Assembly: GCF_000265425.1 (NCBI RefSeq)
Contig: NC_018014.1
Location: 4,836,001-4,900,000, forward strand
Direction of reading: 5' to 3'
Length of the DNA stretch: 64,000 nt
Source of the DNA: Terriglobus roseus DSM 18391
GTDB lineage: Bacteria; Acidobacteriota; Terriglobia; Terriglobales; Acidobacteriaceae
This document shows positions 8,940 through 17,966 of this stretch, in pieces. The notes beneath the pieces are model-generated. The model made no database searches. It was given only the letters and a program-made list of their open reading frames with translations, and was not told where the DNA came from. Within the stretch, counting starts at the first letter, position 1, and every line of letters begins with the position of its first letter. A program made the translations under genes and the position numbers.

Positions 8940-10385
8940 ATGCGATTTGCAGTAGCTGCACTGGCAGTCATGATGGTTTCAACGAGCACGGCGCTCGCGC
9001 AGACGTCCACCACGCTCACCTCGGACGAAACCGCAAAAGTCGACGCCGCCGTCAAGGCCGCCTTCGACAAAAGCGGCGTTCCCAGCGCCGTCGTCGGCAT
9101 CCGCCGCGGAGGCTCCCTCGTCTACACCAGGGCCTTCGGCAACGCCATCGTGGAGAAAGCTCTCCCCGCACAGACGACCATGGCCTACCCGGTCGGCTCC
9201 ATCTCCAAACAGTTCACCGCAGCCTGCATTCTTCTCCTCCAGGAGCAGGGCAAGCTCAAACTCGACGACCCAGTCTCCAAGTGGTTTCCCGAATTCACGC
9301 GTGCCAACGAAGTCACCATCCGCAACCTGCTGACCCACACAAGCGGCTACAGCGACTACGCCCCCCAGGACTACACCATCCCTGCGTGGACGAAGCCGAT
9401 CGACAGCTACAAGCTCATCCGCGAGTGGGCAACAAAACCCCTCGACTTCGACCCCGGCACCAGGTGGCAGTACAGCAACACCAACTTCCAGATGGCCGCA
9501 CTCATCGTCGAAAAGATCACCGGCCAGCCCTTCCACAACTACCTCTGGGCCAACGTCATCCAGCCGCTCAAACTCGAAGGCGTACTCGACCTCGACACCG
9601 ACCGCACCAAGCTCAAGCCGCACGGCTACGAGCGCCACGCACTAAGCCCGCCGCGCCCCGCCATTCTTGAAGCACCCGGCTGGTACAGTGGCGACGCCAT
9701 CCTCGCCATGCCCGTCGCCACACTGCTCGCATGGGACGAGAGCATCGTCCACCGCACACTGCTGAAGCCCGAAAGCTACGACGCCATGGAGACCGACTTC
9801 AAGCTCAAAGACGGCAGCAGCTCCCACTACGGCCTCGGCGTCTTCGTCGCGCACTCCGGCGGCAAAACCATCCTCTTCCACGGCGGCGAAGTCGGCGGCT
9901 TCGTCTCAAACAACGTCGTCGATCTCACCGACGACATCGCCTACGCCGCACTCACCAACTTCGAAGGCCCCGGTGCAGACGCCATCACCAGCGCCATCCG
10001 TCCCATCCTCATCGCATCGCCGCCACGTGCCGTCAGACCCGCAGCAGCACCTGAACAGACCAGCGTACCCGCCGCCCCCGTCTACACACCCGCACCCGCC
10101 GAACAGGCCAAGGCAATCCTCACCAGCTTGCAGACAGGCAAGATCGATCGATCCCTCTTCACACCCGACGCCAACTTCTACTTCAGCAACGGCACGCTCT
10201 CGGACTTCGCCACAAGCCTCGCACCACTTGGCCCCATCGTCACCATCGCCCAGACCAGCGAAGCGCTGCGTGGCGGCATGACCTACCGCACCTATGACGT
10301 GAAGTTCGCCACACGCACACTGTCGTTGAACTCTTACACACAGAAGGACGGCAGGATCGAACAGTTCCTCGTAAACGGCGACTAA
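8940..10385 (+). CDS. exported serine hydrolase, beta-lactamase/PBP fold
   Basis: The 481-residue protein begins with a signal peptide (MRFAVAALAVMMVSTSTALA) at an ATG placed right after a GAGGAAACA ribosome-binding site. The class C beta-lactamase fold is marked by SISK (Ser87, Lys90), YSN (178-180) and FHGG in place of KTG. After a proline-rich linker (~residue 375) comes a ~95-residue C-terminal alpha-beta domain. Such proteins are usually peptidases or esterases rather than antibiotic-hydrolysing enzymes. Substrate unknown; periplasmic location inferred. Confidence 0.88.
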   Translation: MRFAVAALAVMMVSTSTALAQTSTTLTSDETAKVDAAVKAAFDKSGVPSAVVGIRRGGSLVYTRAFGNAIVEKALPAQTTMAYPVGSISKQFTAACILLLQEQGKLKLDDPVSKWFPEFTRANEVTIRNLLTHTSGYSDYAPQDYTIPAWTKPIDSYKLIREWATKPLDFDPGTRWQYSNTNFQMAALIVEKITGQPFHNYLWANVIQPLKLEGVLDLDTDRTKLKPHGYERHALSPPRPAILEAPGWYSGDAILAMPVATLLAWDESIVHRTLLKPESYDAMETDFKLKDGSSSHYGLGVFVAHSGGKTILFHGGEVGGFVSNNVVDLTDDIAYAALTNFEGPGADAITSAIRPILIASPPRAVRPAAAPEQTSVPAAPVYTPAPAEQAKAILTSLQTGKIDRSLFTPDANFYFSNGTLSDFATSLAPLGPIVTIAQTSEALRGGMTYRTYDVKFATRTLSLNSYTQKDGRIEQFLVNGD

Positions 10386-10424
10386 CGGAATACCGCGCGC
10401 GTCCAATCAGGCGTGAGGTTTCGC

Positions 10425-11096
10425 ATGTTCGCTCGTTCGATCCGTTTCGCCGTCCTCGCCACCACACTTGCCCTGCCGCTATGCGGCTACGCGTTGGATC
10501 GCGGCACCTTCCCGGTGCCCACGCAGGACGTCGCAAAAGCTCCCGGCAAGCTGCAAGTGGCCGTCTTCGCCGGCGGCTGCTTCTGGGGCACGCAGAGCGT
10601 CTTCGAACGCGTCAAGGGCGTGAAGAAAACCGTCGTCGGCTATGCGGGAGGCAAAGCCAACACCGCCACCTACGACCAGGTCACCACCGAGACCACCGGC
10701 CACGCCGAATCCGTCGAAGTCACCTACGATCCCGCCGTCATCACCTACGGCGGCCTGCTGCGCATCTTCTTCTCCGTCGCGCACGACCCCACACAACTCA
10801 ACCGCCAGGGACCGGACGAAGGCACGTCCTACCGCTCGGCCATCTTCTTCAACACGCCCGACCAGCAACGCATCGCGCAGGCCTACATCGCGCAGCTGAA
10901 CGCCGCGCACGCCTTCAAGTCAAAGATCGTCACCGATGTCACACCGCTGAAAGGCTTCTACCGCGGCGAAGACTACCACCAGGACTACGCCCTGCATAAC
11001 CCGAACAACCCCTACATCCAGACCTGCGACCGCCCAAAGATCGAAGCACTCAAGCGCGAGTACCCAGACCTCTTCGTCGATTACAAAGGCCAGTAA
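10425..11096 (+). CDS. msrA: exported peptide methionine-(S)-sulfoxide reductase
   Basis: MsrA reduces methionine-S-sulfoxide in oxidised proteins. The catalytic GCFWG motif is at residues 51-55 (Cys52). Other family blocks are GYAGGKANTATYDQV, GHAESVEVTYDP, FFSVAHDPTQLNRQGPDEGT and the C-terminal FYRGEDYHQDY. A hydrophobic N-terminus (about residues 5-24) predicts export or membrane anchoring, so this form would protect periplasmic proteins. An upstream in-frame GTG at 10413 is possible. It lies 39 bases after the serine hydrolase gene on the same strand. Confidence 0.95.
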   Translation: MFARSIRFAVLATTLALPLCGYALDRGTFPVPTQDVAKAPGKLQVAVFAGGCFWGTQSVFERVKGVKKTVVGYAGGKANTATYDQVTTETTGHAESVEVTYDPAVITYGGLLRIFFSVAHDPTQLNRQGPDEGTSYRSAIFFNTPDQQRIAQAYIAQLNAAHAFKSKIVTDVTPLKGFYRGEDYHQDYALHNPNNPYIQTCDRPKIEALKREYPDLFVDYKGQ

Positions 11097-11165
11097 AAGC
11101 AGTAAAAACAAGAATCCCGGGTGCCCGCTCAACCAAGTACCCAAACAATCGGGTGCCCCAACAAT

Positions 11166-11219
11166 CGGGTGCCCCATTCTTTGCGAAGCAAAGGGTGGGT
11201 TATCGCGCAAAGCGCGACC
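11166..11219. repeat. 53-bp intergenic repeat, copy A
   Basis: This copy reads CGGGTGCCCCATTCTTTGCG, then AAGCAAAGGGTGGGTTATCG and CGCAAAGCGCGACC. A near copy in the same orientation is at 13333-13385. Each copy contains inverted TTTGCG/CGCAAA-like segments (TTTGCGAAGCAAA). Just upstream, 11147-11165 contains two partial repeats of AATCGGGTGCCCC. It resembles a dispersed REP-type element. Confidence 0.75.
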
Positions 11220-11229
11220 TACGATCCCC

Positions 11230-11397
11230 AGGCCGCACGAATGTCTGTGCCACACGGATGCATGTGCCACGGGGATAAATGTGCCGCACGAATCTTCGCG
11301 CCGCACAGATTCCGCGCCTCACAGATATTCGGGCCACACAGATCCCAGCGCCGCACAGATCCCAGGCCGCACGAATGTCTGCGCCGCACGAATGAGG
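11230..11397. repeat. 17-bp minisatellite, ten tandem units
   Basis: Ten head-to-tail units of 16-17 bp start at 11230, 11247, 11264, 11281, 11298, 11314, 11331, 11348, 11365 and 11381. The consensus is close to GCGCCGCACAGATNNCA, with variants GCCGCACGAATGTCT. Units differ from each other by several bases, so the array is old or under loose constraint. There is no unique spacer between units, so it is not a CRISPR. No protein-coding signal is evident. Confidence 0.88.
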
Positions 11398-11403
11398 GTC
11401 ATT

Positions 11404-11470
11404 CGGAAGGGCACAGCTTCAGCTGTGCCAACAACGCCCCTAAAACAGACCGGGCTTTAGCCCCTGAGGT
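11404..11470. repeat. solitary copy of the double-hairpin repeat
   Basis: CGGAAGG is followed by the palindrome GGCACAGCT-TC-AGCTGTGCC, a 23-base spacer, GGGCTTTAGCCC and CTGAGGT. This is the same double-hairpin core that forms the four tandem units at 15.6-16.2 kb, but here as a single diverged copy. The remainder up to 11581 holds no gene; an 8-bp stem (TAACGGCA 11530-11537 / TGCCGTTA 11550-11557) lies there. Confidence 0.85.
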
Positions 11471-11581
11471 CAGCGTTCTTCCGCGATAGCACGAATGCAA
11501 ACCAGTAAAGCCAGATTCCTTAACCCGAATAACGGCACAACGCAATCTATGCCGTTACAACCAACGATCCGTCTGCAGCGA

Positions 11582-13171
11582 TTACATCTTCCCAATACTG
11601 ATCAAAGCAGGCGCACTCCGCTGCGTAGGCACACGCCGCGTCCAGTCCGGAAACCCAAGCTCCGGCATCGGCTTCGCCACAAACAACTTATGACACTGCG
11701 CCGCCGTCCACCGGGCCCACGCCTTGCTCTTCTTCTTCCGCGCGCTGTCCGTAGAGATACCGGTACCCGCATACATCTGCCGGTAAAGCTTCGACAGAAA
11801 CATAAACGCCACACGAGCCTTCAAATTCGGCGTGCATGCACTGCGTTCCCAGATGGCAGGCCAGTCATAGAATTTATCCCACACCTTCTGCGTGCGCTCG
11901 CTGATCTCGCCGGAACTCATCGTCGGGTGCGGCGTAAACATCTTCGGCCGCGACTCCGTCGGAATCAGCCAGTACCGCGTGATCGGCACACCATCGATCA
12001 CCGTCGGATTCTTCGCCTGCTCCTTCTCCCAGCGGCCGAAGTCCACCGTCCCGGGAAAGGGCGTCATCATCACGAACTGCGCAAACGTAACGCCCGCCTT
12101 CAGAGCCATGGCTACCGTCGCGTCAAAGGTCGCAGGCTTATCCGTTGGCAGGCCAAAGATGAACGACCCCAGCACGTGTACGCCATGTTGCTTGAACGTC
12201 TGTAACTGCTTCGCCAGCGCGTCGCCGGAGTAGTTCCAATCCTTGAAGACAGCCTTCAAACCCTCAGGAGTGACAGCCTCCACCCCCACCAGCGCGCCCT
12301 TGATATTCGCGCGCTTCATCGCATCCAAATACTCAGTGTCCTCGCCCGCTTCCATGGTGATCTGCGTGAAGAAAACCATGTCCTTCGGTAACTTGCTCAG
12401 CTCGTCCATCAGCTCAAAACGCTCGTTGCGTATCGCCGTCAACTCCGCGATGCGCGCCTCGTTGTTCTGCTCACGCGCCAGTCGCAGATCGGTCAGCGTC
12501 ACCGGGTAGAAGTTATCGTCCGCGAGGGCAATAAATCGGAAACCGATGCGGCGCAGGTTCACAATCTCATCGATCACGCTCTGGAACTTGCGCTGTCGCG
12601 GCTGCTGCCCATCCGTACGCCACACACTGCAGAACGAGCAATGCTTCGGGCATCCACGAATCGTCTGCACCGACGCCCACATGTAGTGATCGCGATTCAT
12701 CAGGTCCCAGCGTCCCGCCAAAAACTCATTGCCCTGGATGCGTCCGCCTTCGTAGATCCGCGTGCTCTCTGCAAGCCCCATCGAAGGCGATCCCGCAGCG
12801 ATACAGTCGCGCACCACGTTGCCCCACGCAATATCGCCATCGCCCTTCACCACGGCATGCGCCTCGCCAATCTCCAGGCACTCCTCCGGGAACAGCGTCG
12901 CGTGAATGCCGCCATAAACCACCCACGCGCCACGAGCCCGCGCCATGCGGCCAACGGCGTATCCACGCAGTGCATTGCCGGTATGGACACTGACACCGAC
13001 AATGTCCCCCGGCTTAATCGTCTCCGGGTTAACCTGCTCGATCGATTCGTCCACCAGGATCGGATCGCCCGCAACCTCTGGTGTTGCCGCTGCCAGAACA
13101 AAGAGCCAGCGCGGCGTAATGACCGCAGTGCCAAAGGAGTTATCGCTGGGGTTAATGAGGTGAACGCTCAA
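11582..13171 (-). CDS. cobalamin-binding radical SAM enzyme
   Basis: A B12-binding Rossmann domain comes first (SVHLINPSDNSFG, then VVYGGIHATLFPEE, residues ~1-125). A radical SAM core follows with the CxxxCxxC cluster motif CPKHCSFC (C174, C178, C181) and later GVEAVTPEGLKAVFKDWN and LGSFIFGLPTD. A ~140-residue C-terminal region follows. This is the class B methyltransferase/cyclase/coupling superfamily (BchE, HpnR and others). I chose the TTG at 13171: it has AGGG 10 bases upstream and puts the start directly before the conserved VHLINP strand. An in-frame ATG at 13213 is the alternative. Substrate unknown. Confidence 0.87.
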   Translation of the reverse strand: MSVHLINPSDNSFGTAVITPRWLFVLAAATPEVAGDPILVDESIEQVNPETIKPGDIVGVSVHTGNALRGYAVGRMARARGAWVVYGGIHATLFPEECLEIGEAHAVVKGDGDIAWGNVVRDCIAAGSPSMGLAESTRIYEGGRIQGNEFLAGRWDLMNRDHYMWASVQTIRGCPKHCSFCSVWRTDGQQPRQRKFQSVIDEIVNLRRIGFRFIALADDNFYPVTLTDLRLAREQNNEARIAELTAIRNERFELMDELSKLPKDMVFFTQITMEAGEDTEYLDAMKRANIKGALVGVEAVTPEGLKAVFKDWNYSGDALAKQLQTFKQHGVHVLGSFIFGLPTDKPATFDATVAMALKAGVTFAQFVMMTPFPGTVDFGRWEKEQAKNPTVIDGVPITRYWLIPTESRPKMFTPHPTMSSGEISERTQKVWDKFYDWPAIWERSACTPNLKARVAFMFLSKLYRQMYAGTGISTDSARKKKSKAWARWTAAQCHKLFVAKPMPELGFPDWTRRVPTQRSAPALISIGKM

Positions 13172-13559
13172 ATCGGATCCCTTTCCTCGTACGAAGTACG
13201 TGGTACGTGGCATCCAAGAGCATCCCCTCTGGCCGACCGGTCAGGAACCGGGCAGCGGCGAACGTGGGGAACGTCCTAAGTTGTCCCCAGAATCATACGC
13301 TTTTGTGTTCTACCCGACATTTCCCGAACAGACGGGTTCCCCATTCTTTGCGAAGCAAAGAATGGTATCGCCCGTCAGCGCGACCACTTTTTTCTGCCGA
13401 GGTGTCGCACCATGCGCGACTCGATCGCGTCGCGCCTTGCAGATCTTCCGTCAGAGGCAACCAGGCACGACAAACTCCTGCCCCCGGGAGTAAGATTTTC
13501 GCCGCTGCGATCTCTCCGGGGCCTGCGCGCCCTGATTCGCAAAGAAGGAGCCCTCCGAC
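13172..13559. other. intergenic region with repeat copy B
   Basis: This gap separates the divergent radical SAM and aldehyde dehydrogenase genes and should hold both promoters. I see the 53-bp repeat copy B in it and an AGAAGGAG ribosome-binding site at about 13543-13550 for the dehydrogenase, but no gene. Confidence 0.6.
13333..13385. repeat. 53-bp intergenic repeat, copy B
   Basis: It matches copy A at 11166-11219 over most of its length, including the central CCATTCTTTGCGAAGCAAAG block and the terminal GCGCGACC, with changes in the ATCGC spacer. The two copies are direct repeats on either side of the radical SAM gene. Confidence 0.75.
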
Positions 13560-15089
<1,530 letters not shown>

Positions 15090-15096
15090 ACGGTTT

Positions 15097-15204
15097 GCCC
15101 TCCCGTAGCGCAGTATCGGGCCTGCACGAATGCTGATCCGCCAAGCTGATGCTCCGGATCACTGAAGCAGGCATGCAGCCAACTCGATGCTGCGCTGCGG
15201 GAGG
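15097..15204 (+). repeat. 108-nt long imperfect palindrome / hairpin
   Basis: Outer arms of 21 bases (15097-15117 and 15184-15204) pair over their full length with two G-T wobbles. Within the loop, GCCTGC (15119-15124) pairs with GCAGGC (15166-15171), and GATCCG (15134-15139) with CGGATC (15154-15159). The result is a nested cruciform spanning almost the whole gap between the aldehyde dehydrogenase and DUF779 genes. It could be a miniature mobile element, an RNA-processing signal or a terminator-like attenuator. There is no T tract. Confidence 0.8.
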
Positions 15205-15221
15205 GTAAAGTTACGACACCG

Positions 15222-15608
15222 ATGAGCGACACAACCACCATCCCCGAACAAGTTCACCGCACCCCCGCGGCCACAGCACTCATGGAACAACTCGAAGCAA
15301 AACACGGCCCACTCATGTTCCACCAGAGTGGCGGCTGCTGCGACGGCTCCTCGCCGATGTGCTACCCACGAGGCGAATTTCTTGTAGGCGATCAGGACGT
15401 CCTGCTCGGCACGCTCGGCGAAACCCCGTTCTACATCTCCGGTCCGCAGTTCGAATACTGGAAACACACCGAACTGACACTCGACGTAGTTCCCGGCCGA
15501 GGCGGCATGTTCTCACTCGACAATGGCGAAGGCGTCCGCTTCCACATCCGCTCCCGCGTGTTTAACGATGCAGAGATCGCCGCTCTGCGCTCCGCCGGGC
15601 GCATCTAG
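15222..15608 (+). CDS. DUF779 protein, aldehyde dehydrogenase partner
   Basis: The 128-residue protein is a DUF779 member. It has the family block HGPLMFHQSGGCCDGSSPMC (Cys39, Cys40, Cys47) and GPQFEYWKHTELTLDVVPG. The biochemical role of DUF779 is not established. Its genes repeatedly sit beside ExaC/AldB-type aldehyde dehydrogenases, as here, 132 bases downstream with a long hairpin in between. The conserved cysteines suggest metal binding or redox activity. The ATG at 15222 lies before the first conserved residues. Confidence 0.9.
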   Translation: MSDTTTIPEQVHRTPAATALMEQLEAKHGPLMFHQSGGCCDGSSPMCYPRGEFLVGDQDVLLGTLGETPFYISGPQFEYWKHTELTLDVVPGRGGMFSLDNGEGVRFHIRSRVFNDAEIAALRSAGRI

Positions 15609-15643
15609 ACTCTCCAACGCTTGTCATCCCGCAGCGCGTCTCC

Positions 15644-16236
15644 CGCGTTCCGCACCCAGCCGCAAATGCCAGGCGCCCGGAAGGGCACAGCTTCAGCTGT
15701 GCCAAGGACCTCCCCAACAAGACGGGCTTTAGCCCCTGAGGTTTAGCTTTCTTTCCAACAAACAACCCGAAAGCCTCCGCATGAAACGCTCTCGCGTTCC
15801 GCACCTAGCCGCAAATGCCAGGCGCCCGGAAGGGCACAGCTTCAGCTGTGCCAATGACCTCCCCAACAAGACGGGCTTTAGCCCCTGAGGTTTAGCTTTC
15901 TTTCCAACAACAACCGAAAGCCTCCGCATGAAACGCTCGCGCGCTCCGCGCCCAACCGCAAATGCTAGGCGCCCGGAAGGGCACAGCTTCAGCTGTGCCA
16001 AGAACCTCCCCAACAAGACAGGCTTTAGCCCCTGAGGTTTAGCTTTCTTTCCAACAAACAACCGAAAGCCTCTGCATGCAACGCTCTCGCGCTCCGCGCC
16101 CAACCACGAATGCCAGGCGCCCGGAAGGGCACAGCTTCAGCTGTGCCAAGGACCTCCCCAACAAGACGGGCTTTAGCCCCTGAGGTTTAGCTTTCTTTCC
16201 AACAAACAACCGAAAGCCTCTACACGCAACGCTCTT
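15644..16236. repeat. four tandem 148-bp double-hairpin repeats
   Basis: Four head-to-tail units have the GGAAGGGCAC landmark at 15679, 15828, 15975 and 16123, giving periods of 149, 147 and 148. Each unit holds the palindrome GGCACAGCT-TC-AGCTGTGCC and a smaller hairpin GGGCTTTAGCCC, then a shared GAGGTTTAGCTTTCTTTCC tail and AACGCTC/GCGCTCCGC spacer. Units are nearly identical over the core and vary in the spacers. Translated on the minus strand they give the phrase GLKPVLLG repeatedly, which I regard as spurious coding. Confidence 0.92.
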
Positions 16237-16327
16237 ACGTCACGCTCTACAGGCGTGCCCGCAGCCACCCACAGCATGTCAGACGTCCCAATGCGCGCGT
16301 GGTTCGCGCAAGGCGCGAACAGGAGGA

Positions 16328-16349
16328 GCCGTGGCCTTCAGGCCACGGC
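16328..16349. repeat. related solitary REP-like hairpin
   Basis: A 9-bp stem GCCGTGGCC/GGCCACGGC closes a TTCA loop. It is followed by AGGAGCTTCAGCCCCGG. The layout (a GC hairpin with a TTCA-like loop, then a CTTCAGCCCC motif) resembles the double-hairpin family at 15.6-16.2 kb but the sequence differs. Confidence 0.65.
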
Positions 16350-16385
16350 CAAATAGGAGCTTCAGCCCCGGCCCCTCAAAACAGC

Positions 16386-16411
16386 AAGGGCGCCGCGAAC
16401 GCGGCGCCCTT
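16386..16411 (-). terminator. terminator of gnd
   Basis: An 11-bp GC-rich stem (AAGGGCGCCGC / GCGGCGCCCTT) with a GAAC loop lies 19 bases beyond the gnd stop. On the minus strand it is followed by GCTGTTTTG. Confidence 0.85.
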
Positions 16412-16429
16412 CCCCAAACCAACAACCAT

Positions 16430-17890
16430 CTAGGCGTTATACGAAGAAGAAGCCACACGCCCGCCCGTACCAGTCCAGTTCACATGGAAGTACTTCCCAC
16501 GCGGCTGATCGACCCGCTCAAACGTATGCGCACCAAAGAAGTCCCTCTGAGCCTGCAACAGATTCGCAGGCAAAGTCGCCGTCCGATAGCCGTCGAAGAA
16601 GGAAAGCGCAGTCGTAAACGCCGGCATCGGAATCCCCGCAGCTACACCGTGGCCGATCGCCCTTCGCCACTTCGAAACGTACTTCGTCAAAGCATCCTTG
16701 AAGAAGTCATCCAGCAACAGGTTCGCCAAGTCAGGATTCTTGTCATAAGCCTTCTTGATGTCGGACAAAAACGCCGAACGGATGATGCATCCACCGCGCC
16801 ACATCAACGCAATGCCGCCAAGGTTCAGCTTCCAGCCGTACTCCCGCTCAGCCGCCCGCAGCAGCATGTAACCCTGCGCATAGCTGATGATCTTCGAGCA
16901 GTAAAGAGCACACCGAACATCCTCGATGAACGCTGCCTTGTCCGTAATCGCGGGAGTGTCCGTCGGTCCACGGAAGACCTTCGAAGCAGCCACGCGCTCA
17001 TCCTTCAACGAAGACAGGCACCGCGCAAAGACGCTCTCGCCAATCAGCGTGACAGGCTGCCCCAGGTCCAGCGCATTGATCGCCGTCCACTTGCCCGTGC
17101 CCTTCTGTCCGGCCGTATCCAGGATCTTGTCGACCATGGGCGAGCCGTCCTCGTCCTTCTTGGCAAAGATCTTCTCGGTGATCTCAATCAGGAAGCTGTC
17201 GAGCTCGCCCTTGTTCCACTCGGCAAAGACATCGTGCAGCTCGTCGGGGCTCAAGCCTAGACCGTCCTTCAGCATCTGGTAGGCTTCGCCGATCAACTGC
17301 ATGTCGCCGTACTCGATGCCGTTATGAACCATCTTCACGTAGTGCCCGGCGCCATCCGGACCGACCCAGTCACAGCAGGGAGTGCCATCGTCCACTTTGG
17401 CAGCGATCGACTGGAAGATCTCCTTCAGGTGCGGCCAGCTCTCCGGGTTCCCACCCGGCATGATCGAAGGACCGAAGCGAGCGCCCTCTTCACCACCGGA
17501 AACGCCGGTGCCCAGGAAGAGGATTCCCTTGTCCGCAAGCTCCTTCGTGCGGCGGGTGCTGTCCGTGTACAGCGAGTTACCGCCGTCGATGATGATGTCG
17601 CCCTTGTCCAGAAACGGAACGATCGACTGAATCGTCTCATCCACGACACTTCCGGCCTTAACCATGATCATAATGCGGCGTGGAAGACGCAGTTTCTGGC
17701 ACAATTCCTCGATCGAGTGCGTGCCAACAACCTTCGTTCCCTTCGCCTCATCAGCCAGGAAATCATCCACCTTCGAAGTGGTGCGATTGAACACGGCCAC
17801 GGAGTAACCGTGGTCGTTCATGTTCAAAACAAGGTTCTGGCCCATCACCGCCAGGCCGATCAGACCGATGTCACACGTTGCTTCAGGCAT
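16430..17890 (-). CDS. gnd: 6-phosphogluconate dehydrogenase, decarboxylating
   Basis: This enzyme oxidises 6-phosphogluconate to ribulose 5-phosphate with NADP in the oxidative pentose phosphate pathway. The 486-residue length fits the long (dimeric) form. Motifs are IGLIGLAVMGQNLVLN at the N-terminus, GVSGGEEGARFGPSIMPGG and KMVHNGIEYGDMQLI in the active site, and the all-helical C-terminal domain. I start at the ATG at 17890 (MPEATCDIGL); in-frame upstream sequence to 18070 overlaps der and is not homologous. AGGG precedes this ATG. Confidence 0.97.
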   Translation of the reverse strand: MPEATCDIGLIGLAVMGQNLVLNMNDHGYSVAVFNRTTSKVDDFLADEAKGTKVVGTHSIEELCQKLRLPRRIMIMVKAGSVVDETIQSIVPFLDKGDIIIDGGNSLYTDSTRRTKELADKGILFLGTGVSGGEEGARFGPSIMPGGNPESWPHLKEIFQSIAAKVDDGTPCCDWVGPDGAGHYVKMVHNGIEYGDMQLIGEAYQMLKDGLGLSPDELHDVFAEWNKGELDSFLIEITEKIFAKKDEDGSPMVDKILDTAGQKGTGKWTAINALDLGQPVTLIGESVFARCLSSLKDERVAASKVFRGPTDTPAITDKAAFIEDVRCALYCSKIISYAQGYMLLRAAEREYGWKLNLGGIALMWRGGCIIRSAFLSDIKKAYDKNPDLANLLLDDFFKDALTKYVSKWRRAIGHGVAAGIPMPAFTTALSFFDGYRTATLPANLLQAQRDFFGAHTFERVDQPRGKYFHVNWTGTGGRVASSSYNA

Positions 17891-17966
17891 CTGTGCAGTT
17901 CCCTTTCGTACCGGCTGCAAGAGTAACCCTGTCCAGCCAGCATGTGAACCATACAGTCTGCCGAGC

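Noticed and set aside
11230-11397. Possible CRISPR array
   Set aside because: Units of 17 bp are contiguous without unique spacers, and no cas genes are nearby.
15729-16103. Minus-strand open frame with repeated GLKPVLLG phrases
   Set aside because: It is read through the tandem 148-bp hairpin repeats; the repeated peptide simply mirrors the DNA repeat and I know such phrases as spurious predictions in acidobacterial genomes.
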